A stretch of 64,000 nucleotides of DNA, from contig CAZSSM010000020.1 of assembly GCA_964609385.1 (NCBI GenBank), positions 24,422 to 88,421 on the forward strand, written 5' to 3'. Positions 1 to 10,100 of this stretch are shown here, one piece after another; position 1 is the stretch's first letter, and each line of letters begins with the position of its first letter. The notes beneath the pieces are model-generated. The model was not told the DNA's origin. It did not search any database and saw only the letters and a program-made list of their open reading frames with translations. Source of the stretch: CAZSSM01 sp964609385 (GTDB lineage Bacteria > Planctomycetota > Planctomycetia > Isosphaerales > Isosphaeraceae). The position numbers were made by a program, and so were the translations under genes.

Positions 1-105
1 GAAAGCGATGCCGGTCGCCCCCGACACGATCAAGGCGATCAGGACCAATGCCCCGTAACGAGCCCAGATCCCACCCCCAACCGACTGCCCGACCGATCCC
101 ATCAT
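1..105 (-). CDS. N-terminal piece of a membrane protein (cut by window edge)
   Basis: The reverse strand carries an open frame of 35 codons from an ATG at 105 (a second ATG follows directly at 102) to the window edge. A purine-rich AAAGGGG lies a few bases upstream of the ATG. The product begins MMGSVGQSVGGG, then has a hydrophobic stretch (about residues 22-35, including ALVLIALIVSG) that looks like a signal anchor or first membrane helix. The function lies outside the window, so it cannot be named. The reading is supported by start, ribosome binding site and hydrophobic segment only. Confidence 0.5.
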   Translation of the reverse strand, partial: MMGSVGQSVGGGIWARYGALVLIALIVSGATGIAF

Positions 106-733
106 CGTCCATCCCCTTTCGCATGGACCATTTCGGAGAGACGCGTGATCGGCAAGCCGACGCCCGGCCAACCGAGCGCCATCGCCGAACCCGAGGCTCC
201 ATGTTAGGGGACAGCGCACAGGGGCACCATTGGAACGTCGCCAACGGCGAGATGAAGACCGGGTTGGACGATCATGCCCTCGGTGTTTCAGTCCCTCGCC
301 TTCGCGTTCGACGAGGTCAAGGACCTGAGCCGGTGGTCTGACTCTCGCCGACGGGTCGGTCCCAGGATAGCCTCCGCGTTGCCAGTGGGAACGCGAAATC
401 AAACTAGCCAGCTTATTTCGAATTTTTACTAATTTTCAAAATTGATGAGTTTAATGCGACCGTCAATCCCAGTACTCGATTGGAGCATAGTTCGGCACCT
501 CGAAGTGTCGGATTTCCAGGCCTTGGTCGTCGCCAGGGCGGAGCCGTTGCCCTACCATGGGACCGGCGGCCGGTTGGTCCAATCCCAGGAGAAGACTTCG
601 CCCGATAGGAACGAACCGATGGATGGGCTGTCGTTCGGCTGCCCGTCCATCGTTGGAATCCCATCGGAGAGTGATCCCACCGACTTCGAACAGGGACAGC
701 TTCGTGCATTTCAACAAAGCGGTCATAAACCTC
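106..733. other. Intergenic stretch, no gene supported
   Basis: This 628-base stretch lies between the divergent genes at 105 and 734. Open frames on both strands here are arginine- and proline-rich shadows without conserved features. It includes an AT-rich patch at about 400-450 in otherwise GC-rich DNA, a plausible promoter area, but no clear promoter pair or repeat was recognised. Confidence 0.4.
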
Positions 734-2341
734 ATGCGATTCGGTTCCATTCTCCTGTTGGTTGCGTTCGAGCTCAACGCCGCCGAACCGGATAAGTCCT
801 GGCAGATGTCGGGGTACTTGCTCGTGCCGAACGAGAGGGTCCCGGAGGAATTCGACTCGGGTTTCTCCATGTACGTCGCAGCCTGGCCACTGCTCGAGCA
901 ATACCCGGGTCAGCGATTTCAGTCCGGATTGTTCGGAACATGGATGCACCCGCTCTACGATCATCGGCCTGCCGAGCGACTCTACACCGACATCGAGGGC
1001 GGCCTCGGCTGGTGGCGGGATACACGATTCGCGACCGAGACGCCGAAGTTCATCATGGGGGGCGTCGCGCTCAACTTCAGCGCTTGGGCAAACGGTCCCG
1101 GTGCGGGGAAGGGACGCGACTGGAGTCAACCCAATGGCAAGTATGCGGTCGTCCAACTGAGCCCGAACATCATCTGGCCACCCGACGGATTGAACCTGAA
1201 GCAAGGAACGTGTGGCGAACTGTTCGGATACGGCTACCTGCCGCTGCCGCTCACCGAGCCGAAGACAACCACGACCGGAGAAGATGTCCCAACAGGGAAC
1301 CAGTGCTGGACCCTCTTCGTGAACGCAGGGAACTTCAAAGGCCCGGTCACATTCTTCGCGCCCTACTTCTGGTCCCGGGCGAGTGTCGATCGCCCCGAAT
1401 TGGCGGCGATGTTCCTCGACGTTCGGCCATCGAATCCGAACCGCGCCCTGCAGATGGAAACGCAGTATGTGCCGGCAGCTCAAGCGAATGTCGATGGGAC
1501 TCAATATGCACGTGTGGCTCCCACGATGTTCCCCGCGAACGCAGATGGCATGACGATGACCGCTCACCGGGTGACCTCATACCGGAAGGCTGCCCTGTGG
1601 GATCAGGTCGAGACGTGGTTCGCCGGCGGCCCCCCGGCGAGCGGACGGATCGATCCCGACGAATCGGTCATCCACAAATTCACCGGCGGCGGTGGTGCGA
1701 CCTGGAAGATCTACGGATCGGGGATGGCTCGCGAGGACCGAATCCCGCTCGACTGGGACGCGTTCGCGAGGCCGACCGCGATCACCGACGACACCTTCGG
1801 CTATCGATGGAACGAGGACTTGGTCGGCCGTCGCGCGATCGCTGACAAACCGTGCGTGATCTTGCCGGAGTATTATCGGCTGGGCAAGGACCGGGATGGG
1901 AGGGACAGGTGGTTCGCCATCAAGGGCGCTGACGTCCCCTCGGAGTCCATGCTCGCGAACATCGAGTTCGGCCGGCCCGATGATGGGGTATCGGCTCCCT
2001 ACGTGACGCCCGAAGGACCTGAGACGAGTTGGAAAAGTCCGGGACCGGTCGCCGGCCCCTTCAAGTCGTACCCCGGGGATGGCAGCGAAATCACCTACCA
2101 TTGGTATCGTTTCGCCGATCAACCCGCCCTGTTCCATGCCGACCTGTCTCCGGCCGAACGTGAATCGCTTCAAGATCGCGTCGAGCAATTACATCGCCGT
2201 TGGACCAAAGACCGCGCGTATCTGCCACCACCGAGGCTGGGGAACCTGGCCGACATCGATCCGAACCTGATCGTGACACCGCCGGAGGGCTTGGAAGTGG
2301 GGTACGTCCCCATTGTGACTCGCCAGGGACCGAAGGAGTAA
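734..2341 (+). CDS. Secreted protein of unknown function
   Basis: A 535-residue protein. The frame is open from 557, but the first 59 codons are low-quality, basic sequence. The ATG at 734 gives a signal-peptide-like start (MRFGSILLLVAFELNAAEPD), so export is likely. The mature part is rich in Trp, Tyr, Gly and Pro and has a few Cys residues, consistent with a folded extracytoplasmic protein. No catalytic motif or named domain was recognised. It stands alone: the next gene, at 2392-3156, is on the opposite strand and convergent. Coding is well supported by length and composition; no function is proposed. Confidence 0.75.
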   Translation: MRFGSILLLVAFELNAAEPDKSWQMSGYLLVPNERVPEEFDSGFSMYVAAWPLLEQYPGQRFQSGLFGTWMHPLYDHRPAERLYTDIEGGLGWWRDTRFATETPKFIMGGVALNFSAWANGPGAGKGRDWSQPNGKYAVVQLSPNIIWPPDGLNLKQGTCGELFGYGYLPLPLTEPKTTTTGEDVPTGNQCWTLFVNAGNFKGPVTFFAPYFWSRASVDRPELAAMFLDVRPSNPNRALQMETQYVPAAQANVDGTQYARVAPTMFPANADGMTMTAHRVTSYRKAALWDQVETWFAGGPPASGRIDPDESVIHKFTGGGGATWKIYGSGMAREDRIPLDWDAFARPTAITDDTFGYRWNEDLVGRRAIADKPCVILPEYYRLGKDRDGRDRWFAIKGADVPSESMLANIEFGRPDDGVSAPYVTPEGPETSWKSPGPVAGPFKSYPGDGSEITYHWYRFADQPALFHADLSPAERESLQDRVEQLHRRWTKDRAYLPPPRLGNLADIDPNLIVTPPEGLEVGYVPIVTRQGPKE

Positions 2342-2391
2342 TCGCCATCGAGCATCGGCCGCTCCGCGCGAACGTCGGACGGGTTTGTCCG

Positions 2392-3156
2392 TCACTCGTT
2401 CGCTTTGCGAGCGACGAAGAACGCGTATCCGTAGACCTCGGGGTATTCGCGACGCATCTTGATCTCGCGACGGGTGCCGTCGACGACCTCGAGCGCTTCG
2501 GGATCGCCGGCGTAGGCGGCCTCCAAGTCGGGCAACTTGGCCTCCAGCGGCCCGTAGTAGTCGTCCCACCACGATGAGTCGGGCAGATTGAATCGGTCGA
2601 TCAACTCGTAGCCGGTCGCCCCGAAGAGCGTGGCGACACGATCGACGTAGGCCATGGCCGGGTACTCGTTTTGGAAAAACGCGGCCACCGCGCGCGGAGG
2701 ATCCTCCTGGAGCCAGACCAATTCGGTCGCCGCGAGATAACCGCCGGGTCGGAGCAGCGGTCGCCAGGCGCGGAGGGCCTCGGCGAACCCCATGATGTAG
2801 GCCGAACCCTCGGCCCAGATCAGGTCGAAGTTCGACTCCGCGAACGGCAATCGGGCCATGTCGGCCTGGACGATCGCGATCTGCTCGGTCAGTCCGGCCC
2901 TCGCAGCGTCCTCGCGCAGTTGGTCGAGGTACTCCTCATAAAGATCGACCGCCGTGATCCGACCCGACGTCACCCTCGCCAAGGCGAGCGTCTGCATGCC
3001 GGGTCCGCAACCGACATCCAGGACCGCCGGCGCTTTGGGCAATCCGACGCACCAACCCAAGGCTCGCAGCGTGCACGCCTCCGAGCCCGGCCCCTGCCTG
3101 GGAAGTCCGCGCTGGACCTCGAAGAACACCTCGGTCAACCGCGCATCCGCGTCCAT
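2392..3156 (-). CDS. Class I SAM-dependent methyltransferase
   Basis: A 254-residue methyltransferase with a Rossmann-like AdoMet domain. Motif I is VLDVGCGPGMQT (about residues 46-57). An acidic end of beta2 (AVDLY), a motif II-like QADMARLPF and a post-motif LRPGGY follow in the normal order. The substrate cannot be told from sequence; the family includes UbiE/MenG-like and small-molecule methylases. The ATG at 3156 is preferred over the in-frame GTG at 3162 because GGGGAG lies seven bases before the ATG. It is convergent with the unknown secreted protein upstream in the window and shares no operon. Confidence 0.85.
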   Translation of the reverse strand: MDADARLTEVFFEVQRGLPRQGPGSEACTLRALGWCVGLPKAPAVLDVGCGPGMQTLALARVTSGRITAVDLYEEYLDQLREDAARAGLTEQIAIVQADMARLPFAESNFDLIWAEGSAYIMGFAEALRAWRPLLRPGGYLAATELVWLQEDPPRAVAAFFQNEYPAMAYVDRVATLFGATGYELIDRFNLPDSSWWDDYYGPLEAKLPDLEAAYAGDPEALEVVDGTRREIKMRREYPEVYGYAFFVARKANE

Positions 3157-3418
3157 CGACACGCTCCCCTATCTCAATCAACCGTTCCGTTGACGGCAGC
3201 ACGATCGGAGCATCTTCCTACCACCGTGATCCACGACGACCCGCGGTGGCAAGGTCGATCCCTCCAGGGACCGTTCTCGAGCAGATCGATCCAGATCCTG
3301 GCAATCCTTGACCGAACGACCCATGGTCATCGCGCTCGGGTTGACTCGGAAGACTGACTGGATGATCATCCCCGCTGTAGACACCCCTCGAACCCGTGGA
3401 AGTGGAAGGAGCCCGACG

Positions 3419-3856
3419 ATGCCCGCTGTCCCTGAAGAAATGCGGTCCACCGTCATCCCCTGCCTCCGGTATCGGGATGCCCCATCGGCGATGGATTGGC
3501 TCTGCAACACTTTTGGATTCGAGCGGCAGTTCGTCGTCCCAGGTGATGGCGGAACAATCGCCCATGCTCAGCTTCGCTATGGGAACGGAATGATCATGCT
3601 CGGTTCCGTGGTCGATTCGGAATACGGGCGATCGATACGCCAACCCGACGAGGTCGGAGGGTTCGGAACTCAAAGCATCTACGTGGTCGTGTCGGATCCC
3701 GATGCGATCTATAATCAGGCTCGAGCAGCCGGCGCACCGATCGTGATCGAGATCAAGGACGAGGATTACGGTCGCCGCGGTTTCTCCTGTCGCGATCCCG
3801 AAGGTCACCTCTGGAACTTCGGCAGCTACGACCCCTGGAAGCCCCAAGATACCTGA
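3419..3856 (+). CDS. VOC family protein (glyoxalase/bleomycin-resistance fold)
   Basis: A 145-residue single-domain protein of the vicinal oxygen chelate superfamily. It has the characteristic start (STVIPCLRYRDAPSAMDWL), a central acidic and Tyr-rich part, and the usual C-terminal signature RDPEGHLWNFGSY, whose Glu is normally a metal ligand. Members include dioxygenases, glyoxalase-like enzymes and resistance proteins, so the substrate is unknown. The ATG at 3419 is chosen because GGAAGGAG stands eight bases upstream; the frame is open for 37 further codons upstream without conserved content. No operon partner. Confidence 0.85.
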   Translation: MPAVPEEMRSTVIPCLRYRDAPSAMDWLCNTFGFERQFVVPGDGGTIAHAQLRYGNGMIMLGSVVDSEYGRSIRQPDEVGGFGTQSIYVVVSDPDAIYNQARAAGAPIVIEIKDEDYGRRGFSCRDPEGHLWNFGSYDPWKPQDT

Positions 3857-3950
3857 GATCGCCCTTCGGATCGCGTGTACGTCCCGAACGGCGCGGGGAC
3901 GATCGAACCTCCCCCCGCGCCCTCCTGTGGGATGATCGTGACCGATACGG

Positions 3951-4364
3951 TCATTTGATCCGCTTGAAGGTCTCCCGGACCTGGTTCCCGAGCGAGGTCT
4001 TCCCGGACTGGACGAACTGGTCGCGACCGCCCTGGAAGTCGATCGTGAACGTCTCGACCGATCCGACCAACCGCACGAACGTGCAGAAATTGTAGGTTTC
4101 TTTATAGGTTTTGCCGTCGAACGTGTAGGTTCCGCCGCCGATGATCGTCGGTCGGCCGGCCGGTTCATCGGTGACGATCCAGACGAAGTGGGTCGCGTTG
4201 AAGATCTTGATCTGCTTGCCAGCGGTCGGCAGGTCGGTTCGTTCCCAAGTGCCCACCAGTTGGTTGGCCGAGTCAGTGCCGGGCAACTGGGCCACCGCGA
4301 GGGTCGGGACGGCGAGGAGCAATCCAAGGGTCAGGATCGGAATCAGCACGTGCTTGGAATTCAT
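3951..4364 (-). CDS. Small secreted lipocalin-like protein
   Basis: A 137-residue protein with a clear signal peptide (MNSKHVLIPILTLGLLLAVP, cleavage plausible after AVA). The mature part reads LVGTWERTDLPTAGKQIK followed by alternating beta-type sequence (GGGTYTFDGKTYKETYNF). This resembles the small lipocalin-like or DUF4488-type beta-barrel proteins that begin with an LxGTW motif. It probably acts outside the cytoplasm, perhaps binding a hydrophobic ligand; that is inference from fold resemblance. The gene lies 91 bases downstream of the esterase gene on the same strand, so co-transcription is possible. Confidence 0.7.
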   Translation of the reverse strand: MNSKHVLIPILTLGLLLAVPTLAVAQLPGTDSANQLVGTWERTDLPTAGKQIKIFNATHFVWIVTDEPAGRPTIIGGGTYTFDGKTYKETYNFCTFVRLVGSVETFTIDFQGGRDQFVQSGKTSLGNQVRETFKRIK

Positions 4365-4455
4365 GGTTAATTTAATCCACCAATGCGAATCGCGGGGTCA
4401 AGGCCCGGCAACGCGCCGGGCGGAGAGGTGTTGTCTCGATCGTCGGGCCGGTCGG

Positions 4456-5484
4456 TCATTCCTCGCGGGGCGGGACCGACTCGAGGAACTCACCGATGAA
4501 CGCGAAGCCGTTGAAGTCCTGACAGGTCGGACCCACGAGCGCTTCGGGGACCGTCTGGGGCAGGCCGGGGATCGTGTGGCCGCCGCCGATGACCTTGACC
4601 AACGTGACGCTGCCCTGCTCCGGTCGGCCGACCCACTTGTGGACCTCCGCGCGACAGCCGTCGTCCTTGGTGTCCGGCAGCGGCGTGATCTCGGGCTCGG
4701 GGACGAGCCCTTGCATCACGGCCAGGTCGCGCGCCAATTCTTCGGTCGGCAGCATGTCGTACTTCTTGTCCTCGGGCCGCCGGATCCGCAGGAAGCTGCC
4801 GAAGCCCCCGTCGTAGCCGATCAAGGGATCCTTGGTCCCGTTCATGATCAGGACGTGGGTCGGCTTGTCGAGTCGGTAGTCATCGCGGAGCAGCGCTGGC
4901 AGGCTGGCGATGGCGACGACCCCGCTATGGATCTTGTCGTTGAGTTCGGAGAGCAGTTGGAGGGTCATCATCCCGCCTCGCGAGACGCCCGAGACGGTCA
5001 CGCGACGCGGATCACCGCCCTCCTCGATGGCCAGGTCGATCAGGGCTGAGACGAAAGCGACGTCGTCGATCGTCGGGTCGCGTGGGCCCGGCTTGCGGTG
5101 CGGGATGTCGGCGACGTTCCAGGCCCGATCGATCGCCTCGGGCGCGATCGAGATCCAAGGGGGTCCGCTTCTCGACGGCGCGAGGTTCGCCCGACCGCCA
5201 CCGCCGTGCAGGTAGATCAGGATCGGCAACCGCCCTGGGTCGTCCGCAGCGGCCCGCTTGGGAACGTGGATCAGATACTCCCGCTCGCGGCCGGCGACGG
5301 TCATCGCCCGACGTTCGACCCCGTTGGCCCGTCGAGACAGGACGCGCGGCTCGTCAACGGTCTTGGATGCGTCCTCGGCCTGGGGTCCCCGCGACGCGGC
5401 CAGCATCAAAAGCAAGACCGCCGACCCGACACAACCCATCGCGGAGACCCGCAAGCCGACTCGGATCCAACCAAATCCACCCAT
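4456..5484 (-). CDS. Secreted alpha/beta hydrolase (PHB depolymerase/LpqC-like esterase)
   Basis: A 342-residue exported esterase. A hydrophobic signal segment occupies about residues 1-30. The hydrolase domain starts at REYLIHVPK, with oxyanion strand YLHGGGG, nucleophile elbow GVSRGG (Ser in the centre), an Asp-containing MNGTKDPLIGYDGG loop and a terminal His in GGGHTIPG. The full triad is therefore visible. The arrangement matches the poly(3-hydroxybutyrate) depolymerase/feruloyl esterase group (COG3509); the real substrate is unknown. The frame opens at a TTG at 5487, but the ATG at 5484 has GAGGAG six bases upstream and is taken as start. Confidence 0.85.
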   Translation of the reverse strand: MGGFGWIRVGLRVSAMGCVGSAVLLLMLAASRGPQAEDASKTVDEPRVLSRRANGVERRAMTVAGREREYLIHVPKRAAADDPGRLPILIYLHGGGGRANLAPSRSGPPWISIAPEAIDRAWNVADIPHRKPGPRDPTIDDVAFVSALIDLAIEEGGDPRRVTVSGVSRGGMMTLQLLSELNDKIHSGVVAIASLPALLRDDYRLDKPTHVLIMNGTKDPLIGYDGGFGSFLRIRRPEDKKYDMLPTEELARDLAVMQGLVPEPEITPLPDTKDDGCRAEVHKWVGRPEQGSVTLVKVIGGGHTIPGLPQTVPEALVGPTCQDFNGFAFIGEFLESVPPREE

Positions 5485-5827
5485 CAATCACTCCTCAAAG
5501 AATGCTGCGCAATGGACACTCCCCGGAATCGAGGGCCGGGCGATCCGATCAGTTTGACGTGAGCGGCAACGGTCGCCCCCAACGTTCCGAGATCCGGGGC
5601 ATCGCGTGAAGTATGTGTTGTCCGAAGAACATCGGCCCCTCCGAAGTACTCCGAAACACCCCCCTTTCGTTTCAGCCTCTCTGGATCGCCGGGCTGTCAC
5701 GAGCGGTCTGGCCAACGACAAGTCCGAAAGGGTGCCCCCGGTTGCGGGATCGATCGAGTGGTGCCATGATGGCTGAGGTGTCGATGGCCTGGCGCCGATC
5801 CTTCGAAGTGCTTGAGGGAGAGAACTC
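5485..5827. other. Divergent intergenic region
   Basis: These 343 bases separate the minus-strand esterase from the plus-strand aldo/keto reductase and must hold both promoters. Only short frames without conserved content are present. GGGAGAG precedes the reductase ATG. No operator or repeat was recognised. Confidence 0.4.
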
Positions 5828-6991
5828 ATGAGCGGTTCATCCGACCCGATCGATCGTCGCCGGTTCGTCGCGGCGGGCCTGGCCAGCGGCGCGGCCTTGG
5901 GAGCTGTCACCGGCCGCGCGGGGGAGGCCTCCCCATCATCTTCGCCCGCATCGACCGACGAGTCGACGACCGCGTCCGGTCCGGCGACGGTGAACCTGCC
6001 GCGTTCGGGGTTCACGACGCCGATCATCGGTCTGGGCTGCCCCTACCTGGCACGATGGACGGCGCAGGGCAAGCCCGAGGTGGCCCGTCGGGTCCTCCGC
6101 TACGCCTTCGAGCGGGGGATCCGGTTCTTCGACTCCGGCCAGCTCTATGAGATCGATCCGGTCGCCGGCGAGGCGATCTCCGAGTTCCGCGAGCACGTCT
6201 ACATCTCCAACAAGACGCACGCTGCCGGTCCCGATGCGCCCGCCCTGACGCGTTCGCACGTCGAGACGGCCCTGCGGAACTATCGGACCGATATGATCGA
6301 CTGCATCAAGGTCCACAACGCCTTCGACTACGACACGACCATGCGGGTGCTCGACACGCTCGACACCCTGCGCATGGAGGGAAAGCTCCGACAGGTCGGC
6401 CTCTCCACCCACGTTTACTTCGAGGTCGCCTACCGCGTCATCGACACCGGTCGGCTCGACGAGGTCATGCTCGCCAAGGGATATTTCCCCAAGGGCTACT
6501 ATCAGATGCTCTCGGAGCGGAACGTCGAGTTCCGCGAATTGGCGATCGCGCGGGCCCACGAACTGGGCATGAATGTTATCGGCATGAAATGTCTGGGCGG
6601 AATCCTGTTCAATGAGGATGGACGCCGGTTCGTCCCCGATTTCGACGAATCGAAGCGCGCTCAGTTGCCCGCCGCCGCGCTCCGATGGGCCTTCGACGAC
6701 CCCAGGTTGACCATGATCGCCGTCGGCATGGATCGCGAGGCCGACGTCGACGCCAGCCTCGAATTGATCTCCGGCGACCGATCGTTGACGACCGCCGATC
6801 GTCTGCTGCTGGCCGACTACTCGGCCAAGCTCTGGAGTTCCCAGTTCGTCCGTGGGATGGAGCGCCCGTTCGCCGAGCCCGGCTCGGCCTACCTCGAGCC
6901 GTACGTCGTCGGGCTCCTGGAGCGCCAAGGGGTCGACCCCGAGCCGTATCGGGCCAAGATGTCCGGTAAGGCTGAAGACACCGGCGCGTGA
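5828..6991 (+). CDS. Tat-exported aldo/keto reductase
   Basis: A 387-residue protein with a twin-arginine signal (DRRRFVAAGLASGAALGAV), so it is probably exported folded with its cofactor. The reductase domain (from about residue 55) shows the catalytic tetrad in order: Asp and Tyr in FFDSGQLYE, Lys in SNKTHA and His in KVHNAFD. The TIM-barrel end carries the nucleotide-binding region (MIAVGMDREADVD). The start has GGGAGAG close upstream. Exported aldo/keto reductases are frequent in planctomycetes; the substrate is unknown. It lies 153 bases before the PSD1 gene on the same strand and may be co-expressed. Confidence 0.88.
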   Translation: MSGSSDPIDRRRFVAAGLASGAALGAVTGRAGEASPSSSPASTDESTTASGPATVNLPRSGFTTPIIGLGCPYLARWTAQGKPEVARRVLRYAFERGIRFFDSGQLYEIDPVAGEAISEFREHVYISNKTHAAGPDAPALTRSHVETALRNYRTDMIDCIKVHNAFDYDTTMRVLDTLDTLRMEGKLRQVGLSTHVYFEVAYRVIDTGRLDEVMLAKGYFPKGYYQMLSERNVEFRELAIARAHELGMNVIGMKCLGGILFNEDGRRFVPDFDESKRAQLPAAALRWAFDDPRLTMIAVGMDREADVDASLELISGDRSLTTADRLLLADYSAKLWSSQFVRGMERPFAEPGSAYLEPYVVGLLERQGVDPEPYRAKMSGKAEDTGA

Positions 6992-7144
6992 ATATCGCCC
7001 CGATTCCATCAATCTCGAAATGTCTTCGAATCCATCGTTTCCGGGGAGTCTGCTGACCCAGTCCTCGGCGACCCAATCTGTCAATACTGATATCGAACTG
7101 ACCGGACACCGGTTCCGTCCCAAATAGCCTCGGAGGATCGGTCC

Positions 7145-10100
7145 ATGCCCTTGATCCCCGCATCGATCGTCGTTTTGTTGGCCACCGCATGGACGTCGAC
7201 GTTCTCGTGGCCGTCGACGCCTTCAACGTTGCTGCCGGAGGCCGATGAGGCGTTCTTCCGCGACCGGATCGCGACGATCTTGGAGTTACGTTGCCTCCAC
7301 TGCCACGGCGGTGATCGGCCCAAGGGCGACCTCTCGTTGGAGACCCGCGACACCGCGATGGTCGGGGGCCTGGGTGGACCGGCTATCGAGGTTGACGACC
7401 CCGAGGCCAGCCTGTTGCTGGACGTCATCCGCGGCGACGACCCCTTGATGCCACCCGAGGGCGATCCGCTCACCGAAGACCAGACCTCGGCGATCCGCCG
7501 TTGGATCATCTCAGGGGCCCCCTGGCCCGCCGAGATCCGGCTCCGCGACCGTCGCTTCGAGAACGATTGGTGGTCGCTCCAACCGATCACGAGCCCCGAG
7601 GTGCCCGTGGTCGAGGACCACGAACGGCCCCGCGACCCGATCGACACCTTCGTCCAAGCGCGGCTGGAGGTCGAGGGTTTGACGCCCGCCGCCGAGGCCG
7701 ACAAGCGGACCTTCATCCGACGCGTCACCTATGACCTGACCGGCCTGCCGCCCACACCATTGGAGATCGACGCGTTCCTCGATGACGACGCGCCCGACGC
7801 CCACGAGCGCCTGGTCGATCGCCTGCTCAACGCGCCGCGCTACGGTGAACGGATGGCCCGTCGATGGCTCGACCTGGCCCACTACGCCGACACCCACGGC
7901 TACGACAAGGATAAGGTCCGCCCCAACGCCTGGCCCTATCGCGATTATGTGATCCGCTCATTCAATCGTGACGCTTCTTACGAGCAGTTCATCCGCGAGC
8001 AAATCGCCGGCGACGTCCTCGAGCCCGGCGACCCCGAAGGCATCGCGGCCACCGGCTTCCTCACCGCCGGCCCCTGGGACTTCGTCGGCCACGTCGAGCT
8101 TCGCGAGGGGACCGTCGATAAGAAGAAGACCCGACTGATCGACCGCGACGACATGCTGGCCACCACCATGTCGACGTTCGTCAGCACGACCGTCCACTGC
8201 GCCCGCTGCCACGACCACAAGTTCGACCCGATCCCGCAGCACGATTACTATCGGCTCCAAGCCGTCTTCGCCGGTATCGAGCGCGGCGACCGCATCGTTG
8301 AGGATCCCGAGATCGTCGACCAACGTGCCGAGCTGACCCGTCGACGCATTGAAGTCCAGGCGCGCCGGGCCAAACTGCAACAGCGGGCCGACGCGCTCGC
8401 CGGACCGGCTCTGGTACCACTGGACATTCACCTGAACGACCTCCGCACTCAGCTCGATGGCGTGCCCATACCGACGGTCGACCGGCCCAGCGCGACCAAC
8501 GGCTACCACTCGGCGATCGCCCAAGAACCGGGGGGAATCAAGTGGGTTCAGATCGATCTTGGTCAGCCGTTGCCGATCGACCACGTCGTTCTCGTCCCCG
8601 CACGCCCCGTCGACTTCCCCGACACGCCCGGATTCGGGTTCCCGATCCGGTTCCACGTCGACGTTTCTAATGATGAAAACTTCTCCACATTTGAAACGCT
8701 TACGGATCAGACCGAAGACGACGTGGCGAATCCGGGCGTCGCGGCGGTCCGGGTCACCGGATCAGGCCTTGAAGGGCGATTCGTCCGGGTCACCGCAACC
8801 CGGCTCTGGGAGCGGACATCGGATTACGTGTTCGCGCTCGGCGAGTTGGCGGTCCTCTCCCAGGGTCGCAACGTCGCCCGGGGCGCTTCGGTCTCGGCTC
8901 GCGACTCGATCGAGGCTGGCCGCTGGAGTCGCAAGCACCTCGTCGATGGCGCGGACAGCCGACAGCACCTGGTCGACCTCGGCGACCCGGAGGTCCAGGC
9001 GGTGATCGATCGGCAAGCCGATCTGCTCGTCGAGATCCAGGCGGTCCATCGGCAACGATCGCGGACGTACCGCCGGATCGTCTCCGAGTCGTTCGGCGAA
9101 ATGTTGGCGTCGGTCGATGCCGAGCTGGCCGCGATCGCCGAGTTGCTGAATGCGCTGCCGGAGCCGTCGAAGGTTTATGCCGCGTTGCCCCGCGAACCGC
9201 GACCGATCCACCTGCTCGCGCGGGGTGATGTCAACCAGCCCGGTTCGCTCGTCGAGCCCGGCGCGCTACGTTGCGTCTCGGCGCTGGAGCCGGTCTTCGA
9301 CGACGGACCGGACGAGGGCGTCCGTCGCGCCGCGTTGGCCGAGTGGATCGCCGATCCAGCCAACCCGCTGACCTGGCGTTCGATCGCCAACCGCCTCTGG
9401 CTCCACCACTTCGGGCGGGGGCTAGTCGCGACGCCGAGCGACTTCGGCCGCAACGGCGCGTCGCCGACGCACCCCGAACTGCTCGACAATCTAGCCCTGG
9501 AAGTCCGTGACGTCGGCTCGTTGAAGCGGCTCCAACGACGGATCGTGCTCAGCGCCACGTATCGCCAGTGTTCCGACCACGACGCCCGAAACGCACAGCG
9601 AGACGCCGGCAACCGTTGGATCTGGAGGCAGAACCGCCGACGCTTGGAGGCCGAGGAGGTCCGCGACGCCGCCCTGTTCGTCGCCGGAACACTCGAATCG
9701 ACGATGGGCGGCCCCGGATTCCGTCTGTTTCGCTTCCAGGACGATCACTCACCGATCTATGATCACGACGATCCGGCCTGGATCGATCCGCCTTCAGGCC
9801 GTCGACGGACGATCTACCGGTTCGTTGTCCGGAGCGTGCGGCACCCCTTCCTCGAGTGCCTCGACGGCGCCGACCCGAACGCGAACGTTGCGGTCCGCAA
9901 CGAGACGATCACGGCGCTCCAGGCGTTGGCGATGCTCAACGGCTCCTTTATGCTCGCCCGCGCCGAGGACCTGGCGCGTCGGGTCGCGGCCCACGACGGA
10001 CGGCCCGATCCAGGGACCGGTCCCATCGAGGCGGCCTACCGGCTCGCGCTGGGCCGATCGCCCACGGCCGACGAACGGGATGCGCTGACCGCCTACGCCA

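Noticed and set aside
413..1567. 384-codon minus-strand frame
   Set aside because: Antisense to the secreted protein gene. No motif, and composition is shadow-like.
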